From Streptomyces sp. DG1A-41 (lineage in GTDB: Bacteria > Actinomycetota > Actinomycetes > Streptomycetales > Streptomycetaceae): a DNA stretch of 64,000 bases. Shown piece after piece: positions 28,001 to 36,561 of this stretch. The notes under the pieces were generated by a model. It was not told the origin of the DNA. It did not search any database and saw nothing but the letters and a program-made list of their open reading frames with translations. The first letter of the stretch is position 1; every line of letters starts with the position of its first letter. Location: NCBI RefSeq assembly GCF_037055355.1, contig NZ_CP146350.1, positions 6,533,001-6,597,000 of the forward strand, in the 5' to 3' direction. Both the position numbers and the translations under genes were made by a program.

Positions 28001-28368
28001 AGCTGCGCGGTCGCGTCGGCCGCGGCTCGGCCCCCGGCCTGTGCCTCCTGGTCAGCGAGATGCCCGAGGCGAGCGCGGCCCGCCAGCGCCTGAGCGCCGT
28101 CGCCGCCACCCTCGACGGCTTCGAACTCTCCCGCATCGACCTGGAACAACGCCGCGAGGGCGACGTCCTCGGCCAGGCCCAGTCGGGCACCCGCTCCTCC
28201 CTGCGGGTGCTCGCGGTCATCGAGGACGAGGAGATCATCGCGGAGGCGCGAGAGGAGGCCGTGGCGGTGGTGGCCGCCGACCCGGAGCTGACCCACCTCC
28301 CGGCGCTGCGGACGGCTCTGGACGCCCTCTTGGACGAGGACAGGGAGCAGTATCTGGACAAGGGGTGA
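25090..28368 (+). CDS. recG: ATP-dependent DNA helicase RecG interrupted by an intein
   Basis: Branch-migrating helicase that regresses stalled forks and processes Holliday junctions. The precursor is 1092 residues from ATG 25090; removing the 338-residue intein leaves a normal-sized RecG of 754. The wedge/OB domain lies at about residues 30-200 (LHHYPRRYEERGQLT, VTITDGSGRLQLVFFG). Helicase motifs: Walker A GEVGSGK/T split by the intein after Lys, VVVDEQHRFGVEQR (DEQH box), MTATPIPRT, ATTVIEVGVNVPNA, and HQLRGRVGRGSAPG (motif VI). A tandem SPESPESPESPE linker lies at about 27694-27741. Without splicing the P-loop is destroyed. Confidence 0.96.
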   Translation: MDLVPALHEPLRQPLKSVLGPATAKVMAEHLGLLTVGDLLHHYPRRYEERGQLTHLADLPMDEHVTVVAQVADARLHTFASARAPRGKGQRLEVTITDGSGRLQLVFFGNGVHKPHKELLPGTRAMFAGKVSVFNRRLQLAHPAYELLRGDSEDPVESVETWAGALIPIYPATAKLESWKIGKAIQTVLPTAQEAVDPLPDSLREGRGLVPLPEALLKIHRPHTKADIEDARARLKWDEAFVLQVALARRRHADAQLPAVPRQPGTDGLLAAFDARLPFTLTEGQQRVSREIFDDLATEHPMHRLLQGEVGSGKAQPLDSLVLTPTGFRPMGDVRVGDEVVVPDGDIALIDGVFPQGERDVWRLVLSDGSSVECDDEHLWIVGTRGGWHRGQAPKVMTTREIRLDTFKANGSSKWYIPSAKPVDLGGDAGLPLDPYLIGLLLGDGSFRHDLRLSTIDGEIRDAVAAAVAPECRLVPVKGSHCDYTIQLKQRAGGVRNPVIQVLRELGLWGTTSHDKFVPQDFKNAPVKDRLAVLQGLLDTDGTVQADGMNISLCSASRRLAEDVAWLVRSLGGRARVLPKKAAYSVQLSLPDAYAPFRLTRKAERVRPRPKYNTFRRGIRAVEYVGRKPVQCISVAHPSHAYVTDNFTVTHNTMVALRAMLAVVDAGGQAAMLAPTEVLAQQHHRSIVEMMGELAEGGMLGGAEQATKVVLLTGSMGAAARRQALLDLTTGEAGIVIGTHALIEDKVQFHDLGLVVVDEQHRFGVEQRDALRGKGKQPPHLLVMTATPIPRTVAMTVFGDLETSVLDQLPAGRSPIASHVVPAADKPHFLARAWERVREEVGNGHQAYVVCPRIGDEEDDSKKSARKKSPESPESPESPESPEDAAEKRPPLAVLDVAEQLSKGPLQGLRVEVLHGRMQPDDKDAVMRRFAAGETDVLVATTVIEVGVNVPNATVMVIMDADRFGVSQLHQLRGRVGRGSAPGLCLLVSEMPEASAARQRLSAVAATLDGFELSRIDLEQRREGDVLGQAQSGTRSSLRVLAVIEDEEIIAEAREEAVAVVAADPELTHLPALRTALDALLDEDREQYLDKG
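26032..27045 (+). mobile_element. Class 3 intein with LAGLIDADG endonuclease in RecG Walker A
   Basis: In-frame 1014-base insertion coding 338 residues, between Lys and Thr of the RecG GSGKT motif. Residue 1 is Ala, not Cys or Ser. Block A is LDSLVLTPTGFRPM. Block B has His64 and Trp66 in DDEHLWIV. Block F has Cys318 in PVQCISVAHPSHAYV. Block G is VTHN with Thr336, His337, Asn338, and the +1 extein residue is Thr. This Trp/Cys/Thr set and the missing N-terminal nucleophile define class 3 inteins (known from phage and actinobacterial helicases such as DnaB). The endonuclease domain carries two motifs, PYLIGLLLGDGSF (residues 121-133, Asp130) and LAVLQGLLDTDGTV (217-230, Asp227), both with the acidic residue. 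It appears complete. Confidence 0.95.
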
Positions 28369-28433
28369 GGGTGACCGACTCCGTTTGACCAGCCACACTG
28401 ATACCTGAAGCCGCCCACGACCAAGGACCACAG

Positions 28434-29021
28434 ATGACCCGCGTGATCGCCGGCACCGCCGGCGGACGCCGCCTGGCCGTCCCGCCAGGAACAGGAACCC
28501 GCCCCACATCGGACCGCGCCCGAGAGGGCCTCTTCTCCACCTGGCAGTCCCTCCTCGGCGGCCCCCTGGACGGCGAACGCGTCCTGGACCTCTACGCGGG
28601 ATCAGGAGCCGTCGGCCTGGAGGCCCTCTCCCGCGGTGCCGGCCACACCCTCCTCGTCGAGGCCGACGCGCGAGCGACCCGCACGGTCCGCGAGAACGTG
28701 AAGTCCCTCGGACTCCCGGGCGCCGAGGTCAGATCAGGCAAAGCGGAACAGATCATCCGCACGACACCCCCCGGCGAGCCGTACGACCTCGTCTTCCTCG
28801 ACCCGCCGTACGCCGTCACGGACGACGATCTCCGCGAGATCCTGCTCACACTCCGCTCGGAAGGCTGGCTCGCCGAAGAAGCCCTCGTCACCGTGGAGCG
28901 CAGCACCAGAGGCGGTGAATTCCGGTGGCCCGAAGGCTTCGAAGCCCTCCGGGCCCGTCGCTACGGCGAGGGAACGTTTTGGTACGGTCGCGCCGCCTCT
29001 ACGTGCGAAGACGCACGATGA
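28434..29021 (+). CDS. rsmD: 16S rRNA (guanine966-N2)-methyltransferase
   Basis: 195-residue SAM-dependent methyltransferase that modifies G966 of 16S rRNA. The N-terminal RVIAGTAGGRRLAVPPG...RPTSDRAREGLFS is the RsmD signature, DLYAGSGAVGLEAL binds SAM, and FLDPPYAV is the DPPY catalytic motif. It follows recG with a 65-base gap and overlaps or abuts coaD. Confidence 0.95.
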   Translation: MTRVIAGTAGGRRLAVPPGTGTRPTSDRAREGLFSTWQSLLGGPLDGERVLDLYAGSGAVGLEALSRGAGHTLLVEADARATRTVRENVKSLGLPGAEVRSGKAEQIIRTTPPGEPYDLVFLDPPYAVTDDDLREILLTLRSEGWLAEEALVTVERSTRGGEFRWPEGFEALRARRYGEGTFWYGRAASTCEDAR

Positions 29022-29047
29022 CCGGACCGGAGAGCGAGGGATCACAA

Positions 29048-29527
29048 GTGCGCCGCGCCGTATGTCCCGGGTCGTTCGACCCGATCACCAACGGACACCT
29101 CGACATCATCTCCCGCGCCTCCAGGCTGTACGACGAGGTCTACGTCGCGGTGATGATCAACCAGTCGAAGAAGGGCCTGTTCGAGATCGACGAGCGGATC
29201 GACCTGATCCGCCGGGTCACCGCCGAGTACGGCAACGTCCGCGTCGAGGCCTTCCACGGCCTGCTCGTCGACTTCTGCAAGCAGCGCGAGATCCCCGCCA
29301 TCGTCAAGGGCCTGCGCGCGGTCAGCGACTTCGACTACGAGCTCCAGATGGCCCAGATGAACAACGGCCTCTCGGGCGTGGAGACCCTCTTCATCCCCAC
29401 CAACCCCACCTACAGTTTTCTGTCGTCCTCCCTGGTCAAGGAGGTCGCGACCTGGGGCGGCGACGTCTCCCACCTGGTTCCCGCGGAGGTCCTCCAGGCC
29501 CTCACCGAGCGCCTGCGGAAGGACTGA
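29048..29527 (+). CDS. coaD: Phosphopantetheine adenylyltransferase
   Basis: Penultimate step of coenzyme A synthesis. 159 residues. The nucleotidylyl-transferase motif is PGSFDPITNGHLDI, followed by GLRAVSDFDYELQMAQMN. Start GTG 29048 (VRRAVCPGSFD) is chosen because homologues begin there; an in-frame ATG at 29018 overlapping the rsmD stop would add ten unusual residues. The rsmD-coaD pair is a conserved unit. Confidence 0.96.
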   Translation: MRRAVCPGSFDPITNGHLDIISRASRLYDEVYVAVMINQSKKGLFEIDERIDLIRRVTAEYGNVRVEAFHGLLVDFCKQREIPAIVKGLRAVSDFDYELQMAQMNNGLSGVETLFIPTNPTYSFLSSSLVKEVATWGGDVSHLVPAEVLQALTERLRKD

Positions 29528-29647
29528 ACGCGCCCCGGGCGCCCCACGGGACCTGACACCCCGTCACCCCGGTGTCCCCCGGTGCCCCAGGGCCGTACAG
29601 TCGTCCCGTCCGTCTCCAACGCATCTGTAGAGAGTGGCGAGCACACG

Positions 29648-30736
29648 GTGGACGTGCAGAAGAAGCTCGACGAGATCGTCGCCGCGGTCTCCGGCGCCCG
29701 GTCCATGCCCATGTCGGCCTCGTGCGTGGTCAACCGCGCCGAACTGCTGTCCATGCTGGAAGAGGTGCGCGCGGCGCTGCCCGGCTCCCTCGCCCAGGCC
29801 CAGGAGCTGATCGGCGACCGCGAGCAGATGGTCGAACAGGCCCGCCAGGAGGCCGAGCGGATCATCCAGAGCGCGCACGCCGAGCGCGGCTCCCTGATCT
29901 CCGACACCGAGGTCGCCCGCCGCTCCCAGGCCGAGGCCGACCGGATCCTCGCCGAGGCCCGCCGGGAGGCGGAGGAGATCCGCGCCGAGGCCGACGACTA
30001 CGTCGACTCCAAGCTCGCCAACTTCGAGGTCGTCCTCACCAAGACCCTGGGCTCGGTCGGCCGCGGCCGCGAGAAGCTCCTCGGCACCGGCCCCGGCACC
30101 GACGAGCAGGGCTACGAGGACGAGGACGCCCCCGAGCGCAGCCACGACCCGCAGACCCAGCGCCGTACGGCCGACGAGTACGTCGACATCAAGCTCGGCG
30201 CCTTCGAGGCGGTCCTCGCCAAGACCCTGGAGGCCGTCGGCCGCGGCCGGCAGAAGCTGCACGGCCGGATCGCCACCGACGACCTCGGCGCCCTCGCCGA
30301 CGACACCAGCACCGTCCAGCACTCCAGCGACGCCGACTACCTCGCCGGCCTGGCCGCCCTCGCGGAGGAGAAGCCCCCAGCCGAGCAGCCCGCCCAGCAG
30401 CAGGACTACGGCCAGCCGCAGCCGGCCTACTCCTCCACCCCCGGCTACGCTCCGGCGGGAGGTGCCCCCATCCAGCAGCAGCCCGACCCCTACGGCGGCT
30501 ACCCGCAGCAGGCGTACGCCCAGCAGGACCCGTACGGCTACCATCAGGCCGATCCGTACGCCTACCAGGGCTACGCCCCGCAGCAGGCCGCGTACGACCC
30601 GAACCTGGCCCCGCAGGACCAGCAGCCACAGCAGAGCCACCAGGGATACGCCCTGGACGAGACCAGCCTCTTCGACACCAGCATGATCAGCGCCGAGCAG
30701 CTCCGGGCCTACGAGCAGGGCCGCGGCAACGGCTGA
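29648..30736 (+). CDS. DivIVA-like coiled-coil cell-division protein (SepIVA-like)
   Basis: 362 residues. Residues 1-150 are a charged coiled coil (VQKKLDEIVAAVSGARSMPMSASCVVNRAELLSMLEEVR, then EAERIIQSAHAERGSLI) like mycobacterial SepIVA, which lies next to coaD there too and acts in cell elongation/division. Two copies of a DEYVD[SI]KL motif separated by about 60 residues suggest an internal duplication. The C-terminal third is Pro/Gln/Tyr/Gly-rich (YGQPQPAYSS, QDPYGYHQADPYAYQ) and likely disordered. The polar-growth role is inferred from the family. Confidence 0.82.
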   Translation: MDVQKKLDEIVAAVSGARSMPMSASCVVNRAELLSMLEEVRAALPGSLAQAQELIGDREQMVEQARQEAERIIQSAHAERGSLISDTEVARRSQAEADRILAEARREAEEIRAEADDYVDSKLANFEVVLTKTLGSVGRGREKLLGTGPGTDEQGYEDEDAPERSHDPQTQRRTADEYVDIKLGAFEAVLAKTLEAVGRGRQKLHGRIATDDLGALADDTSTVQHSSDADYLAGLAALAEEKPPAEQPAQQQDYGQPQPAYSSTPGYAPAGGAPIQQQPDPYGGYPQQAYAQQDPYGYHQADPYAYQGYAPQQAAYDPNLAPQDQQPQQSHQGYALDETSLFDTSMISAEQLRAYEQGRGNG

Positions 30737-30865
30737 GCACCGGATTGGGCCGACAGGCAAAGGTCCAGTATCCTGGCTCTTCGGTCGCGCGTACGTCCGC
30801 GATCAACGCTGCCCGGGAACACCGAAGGGCGGCGTCTCCCTCAGCTCGGCAGATCGAAAGCAGGA

Positions 30866-31510
30866 ATGGCCCTGAACGCCCGCCTCGACCACCGCAACCC
30901 CCTCGTGTTCGACACGCACGAGCTGGGCCGGCGGCCCGGTGCGCTACAGCGCCTGACCCGCACGGTCGACGCTCCCAAGGACTTCGGTATCAAGGGAGTC
31001 ATCGGAGTGCCGGAAGGCGCCCCGGTGGAGCTCGAACTCCGCCTGGAGTCGGTCATGGAAGGGGTGCTCGTCACAGGCACCGCCCGTGCCGATGCCGAGG
31101 GGGAGTGCGTAAGGTGTCTGGAGCCGCTTCAGCTCGACGTCGAAGCGGATTTCCAGGAGATGTTCTCGTACCCTGACGCCGACGACCGGGGCCGCGTGAT
31201 CGCGGAACCGGGCGACGACGCCGAGGACGACGAGGACAGGCTCTTCCTCGAGGACGGCCTGTTCGACCTCGAGCCCGTGCTGCGTGATGCGGTGGTGCTC
31301 GCACTGCCGATGCAGCCGGTGTGCCAGGAAGACTGCCCTGGTCTGTGTGCCGAATGCGGCGCACGGCTGGCGGACGACCCGGACCACCACCATGACGCCG
31401 TCGACATCCGTTGGGCGGCACTGCAGGGACTCGCCGACACCATGTCGGACGGCGAGAAGGACGAGATGAGCGGCGCCGAACCGGGCGTCGACGAGAAGCA
31501 GGAGAAGTAG
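30866..31510 (+). CDS. DUF177 (YceD-family) protein upstream of rpmF
   Basis: 214 residues. DUF177 proteins precede rpmF in most bacteria and are implicated in 23S rRNA stability. Visible: [34 protein letters not shown], and Cys-rich [13 protein letters not shown] near residue 155, a likely metal site. An acidic insert ([15 protein letters not shown]) is typical. The stop is 2 bases before the rpmF GTG, so translation is coupled. Confidence 0.92.
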   Translation: MALNARLDHRNPLVFDTHELGRRPGALQRLTRTVDAPKDFGIKGVIGVPEGAPVELELRLESVMEGVLVTGTARADAEGECVRCLEPLQLDVEADFQEMFSYPDADDRGRVIAEPGDDAEDDEDRLFLEDGLFDLEPVLRDAVVLALPMQPVCQEDCPGLCAECGARLADDPDHHHDAVDIRWAALQGLADTMSDGEKDEMSGAEPGVDEKQEK

Positions 31511-31512
31511 CC

Positions 31513-31686
31513 GTGGCTGTTCCGAAGCGGAAGATGTCGCGCAGCAACACGCGCCACCGCCGGTCGCAGTGGAAGGCTGCGGTCCCCACCCTGGTTGCGT
31601 GCGAGCGCTGCCACGAGCCCAAGCAGCAGCACATCGCGTGCCCCTCGTGCGGCACTTACAACAAGCGCCAGGTCCTCGAGGTCTGA
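31513..31686 (+). CDS. rpmF: 50S ribosomal protein L32
   Basis: 57 residues, [21 protein letters not shown] at the N-terminus, with zinc ligands CERC and CPSCG, the C+ form. Start GTG 31513. It lies between DUF177 and rnc in the conserved DUF177-rpmF-rnc order. Confidence 0.97.
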   Translation: MAVPKRKMSRSNTRHRRSQWKAAVPTLVACERCHEPKQQHIACPSCGTYNKRQVLEV

Positions 31687-31705
31687 GCGGCTGGTGAGAG
31701 GCACT

Positions 31706-32542
31706 GTGTCCACGCCTAAGAACAAGTCCTCCCGCGTGAGCGGGAGCGCAACGGCGGACAACCAGGCCTCGTCCCACACGCTTCTGGAAGGGCGGCTCGG
31801 CTACAAGGTCGAGTCCGCCCTTCTGGTGCGAGCACTGACCCACCGGTCGTACGCATACGAGAACGGCGGTCTGCCGACCAACGAGCGCCTGGAGTTCCTC
31901 GGGGACTCCGTGCTCGGCCTGGTCGTCACGGACACGCTGTACCGCACCCACCCCGACCTGCCCGAAGGCCAGCTGGCCAAGCTGCGGGCCGCGGTGGTGA
32001 ACTCGCGTGCGCTCGCCGAGGTGGGCCGCGGGCTCGACCTGGGCTCCTTCATCCGGCTCGGCCGCGGTGAAGAGGGCACGGGCGGCCGGGACAAGGCGTC
32101 CATCCTCGCCGACACCCTCGAAGCGGTGATCGGTGCGGTCTATCTCGACCAGGGCCTGGACTCGGCGGCGGAGCTGGTGCACCGCCTGTTCGACCCCCTG
32201 ATCGAGAAGTCCTCGAACCTCGGAGCCGGGCTGGACTGGAAGACCAGCCTCCAGGAGCTCACCGCGACCGAGGGACTCGGCGTCCCCGAGTACCTGGTCA
32301 CGGAGACCGGCCCCGACCACGAGAAGACCTTCACTGCTGCCGCCCGCGTCGGAGGCGTCTCGTACGGCACCGGCACCGGCCGCAGCAAGAAGGAGGCGGA
32401 GCAGCAGGCCGCCGAGTCCGCGTGGCGGTCCATCCGGGCCGCGGCGGACGAGCGCGCCAAGGCGGCCAAGGCCGCCGAGGCGACGCAGACGGCGGCGGCT
32501 CAGGCCGCCCACACGGCCGTCGACGGCAGCGTCGACGGCTGA
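31706..32542 (+). CDS. rnc: Ribonuclease III (AbsB in S. coelicolor)
   Basis: Double-stranded RNA endonuclease, 278 residues. Catalytic signature [15 protein letters not shown] (about residues 60-75) with the acidic cluster, [15 protein letters not shown], and a C-terminal dsRNA-binding domain ([34 protein letters not shown]). In S. coelicolor this gene is absB and is needed for antibiotic production through mRNA control. An Ala-rich tail follows. GTG 31706 with GAGAGG upstream is chosen; GTG 31694 is an alternative. Confidence 0.96.
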   Translation: MSTPKNKSSRVSGSATADNQASSHTLLEGRLGYKVESALLVRALTHRSYAYENGGLPTNERLEFLGDSVLGLVVTDTLYRTHPDLPEGQLAKLRAAVVNSRALAEVGRGLDLGSFIRLGRGEEGTGGRDKASILADTLEAVIGAVYLDQGLDSAAELVHRLFDPLIEKSSNLGAGLDWKTSLQELTATEGLGVPEYLVTETGPDHEKTFTAAARVGGVSYGTGTGRSKKEAEQQAAESAWRSIRAAADERAKAAKAAEATQTAAAQAAHTAVDGSVDG

Positions 32543-32655
32543 CAGCCACCGCCCGGCGCCTCAGCCGGGCGGCCGGCACAGCACAGCACAGCGCACCCGA
32601 GCGCCCGCCCCTTCAGGGCGGGCGCTCGGCCCATCCCCCGGCCCGAGGGGGAAGG

Positions 32656-33589
32656 ATGTCGGGGGACGTCGTACAGGTGGTCGGGGAGATCACCTCCTAC
32701 ATCACCGCGGCCGCGGGCGCCTACGGCGTCGCCGTACCGGCCCGTACGCAGGACGACCGCGAGCGCGACCGCGCCCTGGGCCGACTGCTGGCGCAACGGA
32801 TCTTCGCAGCCGCGCGGACGGCGAGGAACTGCCCGAAGCCTTCGCCGACGTGGTCGAGGAACCGGACGACCCGGACACCACCGCCGTGCTGCGCAAGGCC
32901 ATCCGAGATGCTCTGGGACTTCGTGGACCAGGGCAACAGTGAGGTCGACTTCATGCCGGCCCATTTGCTCGCGAAGAGCGGCGACGTCGACACGTTGCCG
33001 GAGCGCGCGGCGGAAGGACACGTCGATGCGGCGCAGGAGGCGGCTCGGATCCTGAGGGACCGAGGTGACGTCGACCAAGCGGTGGCGGTTCTGACCTCGC
33101 ACGCCGACGCGGGTTCTCATCTGGGCGAGGACCTGGCCGAACTGCTGCGCGTCACCGGGCGGGTGGAGGACCTGCGGGCGCGCGCGGCGTCCGGTGACAC
33201 CTACGCGGTGGTCGAGCTGACCAGACTGGCCATCGAGGAGGACGATCTCGACGAGGCCGTCCGGTTGCATGCCCTCAAAGGCCGCACAGCCGGCCTGCTG
33301 CACACCACGCGGAGCTCGTGAACGCCCTCGTGGCGCGCGGGCGGGACCGACCGGGGCCTTCGCCCTCGTCACGGGCCCTGGCGGGAAGTCCTGCCAGCGA
33401 CGAGACCTGCTCAAGAAACTCGGCCGGACCGAGGAACTGCGCGCGCTCATCGATCAGGGTGATCACAACGCCCTGTGGGGCCTCGTCGAGGTGCTCCGGG
33501 CCCAGGGCCGAGCGGCCGAGGCCGAAGCCCTGCTGACCCGGGGTCTCACTGCCGACGGCCGCGTCCTGGAGACCGGCCCGGCGGACTGA
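32656..33589 (+). pseudogene. Frameshifted helical-repeat protein between rnc and mutM
   Basis: The start (ATG 32656, GGGGGAAGGATG) gives MSGDVVQVVGEITSYITAAAG... The reading frame then breaks near 32815: sense returns in the next frame as DGEELPEAFADVVEEPDD and LRKAIRDALG (32817-32905), then back to the first frame as LLAKSGDVDTLPERAAEGHVD... to a stop at 33321. A third break near 33300 leads to a C-terminus LLKKLGRTEELRALIDQG ... GLTADGRVLETGPAD (to 33589). The body is a short helical repeat (GDVDxAVAVLxxxADAG-like), as in uncharacterised Streptomyces repeat proteins. At least three frame breaks in 930 bases mean no full product. rnc and mutM are adjacent in related genomes as I recall, so this is an accessory insertion. 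Confidence 0.72.
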
Positions 33590-33655
33590 CGTGATGACCG
33601 CGCTACGCTGCGGACGCATGTCCCTGCGCCCAGGGACCGGAGCAGAAGGAGAGTC

Positions 33656-34516
33656 GTGCCCGAGTTGCCGGAGGTCGAGGTCGTACGGCGCGGACTTCAG
33701 CGGTGGGTCGCCCACCGGACCGTCGCCGAGGCCGAGGTGCTGCACCCGCGTGCGGTGCGCCGTCACCTCGCGGGCACCGACGACTTCGCGCACCGCCTGA
33801 AGGGCCACCGCATCGGCACACCGAGCCGCCGCGGCAAGTACCTGTGGCTGCCCCTGGAGGACACGGACCAGTCGATCCTGGCCCACCTCGGCATGAGCGG
33901 TCAGCTGCTGGTCCAGCCGCACACGGCCCCGGACGAGAAGCACCTGCGCATCCGCGTCCGCTTCACCGACGCCCTGGACACCGAACTCCGCTTCGTCGAC
34001 CAGCGCACCTTCGGCGGTCTGTCGCTGCACGACAACACCCCCGACGGCCTGCCCGACGTCATCGCGCACATCGCCCGCGACCCGCTCGACCCGCTCTTCG
34101 ACGAGGAGGCCTTCCACCGGGCGCTGCGCCGCAAGCGGTCCACGATCAAGCGGGCCCTGCTCGACCAGTCGCTGATCAGCGGCGTCGGCAACATCTACGC
34201 GGACGAGGCCCTGTGGCGCGCCCGCATCCACTACGAGCGCCCGACCGCGACCTTCACGCGCCCGCGCAGCCTGCTGCTCCTGGGCCATGTCCGGGACGTC
34301 ATGAACGCGGCCCTCGCGGTGGGCGGCACCAGCTTCGACAGCCTGTACGTCAACGTCAACGGCGAGTCGGGCTACTTCGACCGGTCCCTCGACGCGTACG
34401 GCCGCGAGAGCCTGCCCTGCCGACGCTGCGGCACCCCGATACGCCGACGGCCCTGGATGAACCGGTCGAGCTACTACTGCCCCAAGTGCCAGCGGCCGCC
34501 GCGGATCACGCCCTAG
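33656..34516 (+). CDS. mutM: Formamidopyrimidine-DNA glycosylase
   Basis: Removes 8-oxoguanine and opened purines from DNA and nicks the site. 286 residues. The catalytic N-terminus is [13 protein letters not shown] (Pro1 nucleophile after Met removal, Glu2). The helix-two-turn-helix is [20 protein letters not shown], and the C-terminal zinc finger is [25 protein letters not shown] with four Cys. Its 3' end overlaps the convergent HxlR gene by 11 bases. Confidence 0.96.
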   Translation: MPELPEVEVVRRGLQRWVAHRTVAEAEVLHPRAVRRHLAGTDDFAHRLKGHRIGTPSRRGKYLWLPLEDTDQSILAHLGMSGQLLVQPHTAPDEKHLRIRVRFTDALDTELRFVDQRTFGGLSLHDNTPDGLPDVIAHIARDPLDPLFDEEAFHRALRRKRSTIKRALLDQSLISGVGNIYADEALWRARIHYERPTATFTRPRSLLLLGHVRDVMNAALAVGGTSFDSLYVNVNGESGYFDRSLDAYGRESLPCRRCGTPIRRRPWMNRSSYYCPKCQRPPRITP

Positions 34517-34904
34517 CGGAGTCGTACCGCTCGCGCGCGGCCAGTACGTCGTCCATGCTGCCCTCCACGAAGTGGATCAGGGCGAGCAGCCGCTCGGCCA
34601 CGCCGCGTCCCAGCGGTGTCAGTTCGTAGTCCACCCGGGGCGGGTTGGTCGGCTGGGCCTCGCGGTGCACCAGGCCGTCGCGCTCCAGCGCGTGCAGCGT
34701 CTGGGACAGCATCTTCTCGCTGACGCCGTCGACGCGGCGACGCAGCTCGTTGAAGCGGAGCGAGCCCTCGTACAGGGCTCCCAGCGTCAGTGCGCCCCAG
34801 CGCCCCGTGACGTGCTCCAGCGTGCCGCGCGAGGGGCAGGCCTTGGCGAACACGTTGTACGGGAGGTCGTCCAGCCCCGCCGCGGGCTCCTGGGTGGTGG
34901 TCAT
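34506..34904 (-). CDS. HxlR-family transcriptional regulator
   Basis: 132-residue winged helix-turn-helix of the HxlR type: [57 protein letters not shown] is the DNA-binding domain. One Cys near residue 23, at the usual redox/electrophile-sensing place in this family. An inverted repeat lies 23 bases upstream of its start. HxlR targets are normally divergent; here the next upstream gene is on the same strand, so autoregulation or a distant target is likely. Confidence 0.92.
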   Translation of the reverse strand: MTTTQEPAAGLDDLPYNVFAKACPSRGTLEHVTGRWGALTLGALYEGSLRFNELRRRVDGVSEKMLSQTLHALERDGLVHREAQPTNPPRVDYELTPLGRGVAERLLALIHFVEGSMDDVLAARERYDSARA

Positions 34905-34926
34905 ATGCCCAGCCTACGCCAGCGCA

Positions 34927-34964
34927 GCGCTAGCCAACAGGTTGCGCTAACTGTTGGTTAGCGC
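34927..34964. promoter_or_regulatory. Inverted-repeat operator upstream of the HxlR gene
   Basis: GCGCTAGCCAACAG (34927-34940) and CTGTTGGTTAGCGC (34951-34964) form 14-base arms with one mismatch around a 10-base centre. It is placed to repress the HxlR gene. Confidence 0.7.
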
Positions 34965-34975
34965 CTGGGAGGGGT

Positions 34976-36118
34976 CTAGTAGCCGAAGTTCTGGGTCCAC
35001 CACGGGCCGCCCGACCCGAACTCGACACCGACGCCCAGCGTCTTGAAGTCGCAGTTCAGGATGTTGGCGCGGTGGCCCGGGCTGTTCATCCAGGCATCCA
35101 TCACGGCTGCGGCGTCGGCCTGGCCGCGCGCTATGTTCTCCCCGCCGAGGTTGGATATCCCGGCCTTCTCGGCCCGGTCCCACGGCGTCCGGCCGTCCGG
35201 GTCGGTGTGGTCGAAGAAGCCGCGCGCGGCCATGTCCTCGCTGTACTTCTGTGCCAGCTCGGTCAGCGCGCTGTTCGCGGCGACCGCGCTGCACCCCACC
35301 TTGGCCCGCTCCTCGTTCACGAGCTTGAGCACCTGGGCCGCGGCGGCGGACTCCTCGGAGAGGGCGGCGGGCGCGCTGGGCTTCTGCGGCGCCTTCGTGG
35401 CCGTACGGGAGGGCGTGTCGTCCGGCCTCTCGCTGGGGGTGGCCGTCGGCTTCTTCTTCTCCGGAGTCTTCTCCCGCGTCTTCTCCGGCTTCTCCGGCGT
35501 CTTCGTCGGCGCGGCCGACGACTTCGAGGCGGACGGCGACGGCGAGAGGGAGCGCTCGGCGTCCCGGCTCGTGGGCGCACCGTCCCGGCCGTCGGCGCTG
35601 CCGGTGGTGCCGCCCTGCTCGATCGGGCTGTTCGTCGGCGTGTCCCCGGCCTGCACCTTGTCGGCGCCGCCGTTGCCACCGCCGAGCTTGTAGTTCTCGA
35701 GGCCGGGCACCGCGCCCGTGGCGACCGCGACCGTGCCGAGGGCGACCGCCGCGGACACGCCGAGCAGCCCGGTGCGCATCGGCCGCGCGGTTTTCTTCCG
35801 GCGGCGGTGCGAGCCCGGGCGCCGGGCGCCGCCGTCGGGCGTGAAGCCGTGGTCGGCGAAGGCGGCCGTCTCGGCGATCCGGGCGTCATGGCCGTCACCC
35901 GGCTCGGAGGCGGCCGTGGCGAACAGGTAGGCCTCGCTCTTCGCGTAGGTGTCGGCGTACGCCTCGGGGTTCAGGTAGGGCGCGATGCCCATCGTCGCGC
36001 CGTCTCCCGTGGGGGAGTGCGACGGGTCCTGGCCTGTCACGGAGCCGTCGGCCTGCGTGATCCCCGTGGCGCGGCCCGTGGCGGCGCGGCCGGCGGCGGA
36101 GCGTCGGTGGCGTCCCAT
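34976..36118 (-). CDS. Secreted or membrane CAP-domain (SCP/PR1) protein
   Basis: 380 residues. The N-terminal 115 are cytoplasmic and Gly/Asp/His-containing, with a tract GRHRRSAAGRAATGRATG. A single membrane segment (MRTGLLGVSAAVALGTVAVATGAVPG, about residues 116-141) follows. Next is a Ser/Thr/Pro/Lys linker with repeats of TPEKP/REKTPEKKK, then a C-terminal CAP domain (VLKLVNEERAKVGCSAVAAN, HTDPDGRTPWDRA, GENIARGQADAAAVMDAWMNSPGHRANIL, GVGVEF) with conserved His and Glu. Likely anchored with the CAP domain outside. Function in the cell envelope is unknown. Confidence 0.88.
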   Translation of the reverse strand: MGRHRRSAAGRAATGRATGITQADGSVTGQDPSHSPTGDGATMGIAPYLNPEAYADTYAKSEAYLFATAASEPGDGHDARIAETAAFADHGFTPDGGARRPGSHRRRKKTARPMRTGLLGVSAAVALGTVAVATGAVPGLENYKLGGGNGGADKVQAGDTPTNSPIEQGGTTGSADGRDGAPTSRDAERSLSPSPSASKSSAAPTKTPEKPEKTREKTPEKKKPTATPSERPDDTPSRTATKAPQKPSAPAALSEESAAAAQVLKLVNEERAKVGCSAVAANSALTELAQKYSEDMAARGFFDHTDPDGRTPWDRAEKAGISNLGGENIARGQADAAAVMDAWMNSPGHRANILNCDFKTLGVGVEFGSGGPWWTQNFGY

Positions 36119-36279
36119 GTCCTGGCCTTCCTCGTCCTGGCGGTCGACTCGTCCTCGAGATCAACACCAAACTCACTCGATCGTGTGAGTTTCATATGAG
36201 ATTCGTTGGGTGGGGACGGTACCGCATGGCGCAAGTGGAGGACGTGCCCGGAGAGAGATCGGGCGGTTAGGTTGCGGTC

Positions 36280-36561
36280 ATGAGTGAGGATGTGCGACTG
36301 GTCGCCTGGGTGCGTGGACGCGTCCAAGGTGTGGGTTTCCGCTGGTTCACCCGGGCCAAGGCCCTGGAGATCGGCGGCCTGAGTGGTTTTGCTCTCAATT
36401 TGGGCGACGGGCGCGTCCAGGTGGTCGCGGAGGGCGCGCGAGAGGGCTGTGAAGGCCTGCTGGAGTGGCTGCGGAGTGACGACACGCCCGGCCGCGTGGA
36501 CGGCGTCACCGAGATCTGGGACACACCGCGCGGCGGCTACGAGGGCTTCGCCATCCGCTGA
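36280..36561 (+). CDS. acyP: Acylphosphatase
   Basis: 93 residues, hydrolyses carboxyl-phosphate bonds. The conserved [18 protein letters not shown] contains the catalytic Arg, and [17 protein letters not shown] contains the Asn. Length is normal. It is followed by a 380-base gap. Confidence 0.94.
   Translation: MSEDVRLVAWVRGRVQGVGFRWFTRAKALEIGGLSGFALNLGDGRVQVVAEGAREGCEGLLEWLRSDDTPGRVDGVTEIWDTPRGGYEGFAIR

Noticed and set aside
25072..28509. 1145-codon minus-strand frame opposite recG
   Set aside because: It crosses recG and its intein and shows no domain; RecG and intein motifs are on the plus strand.
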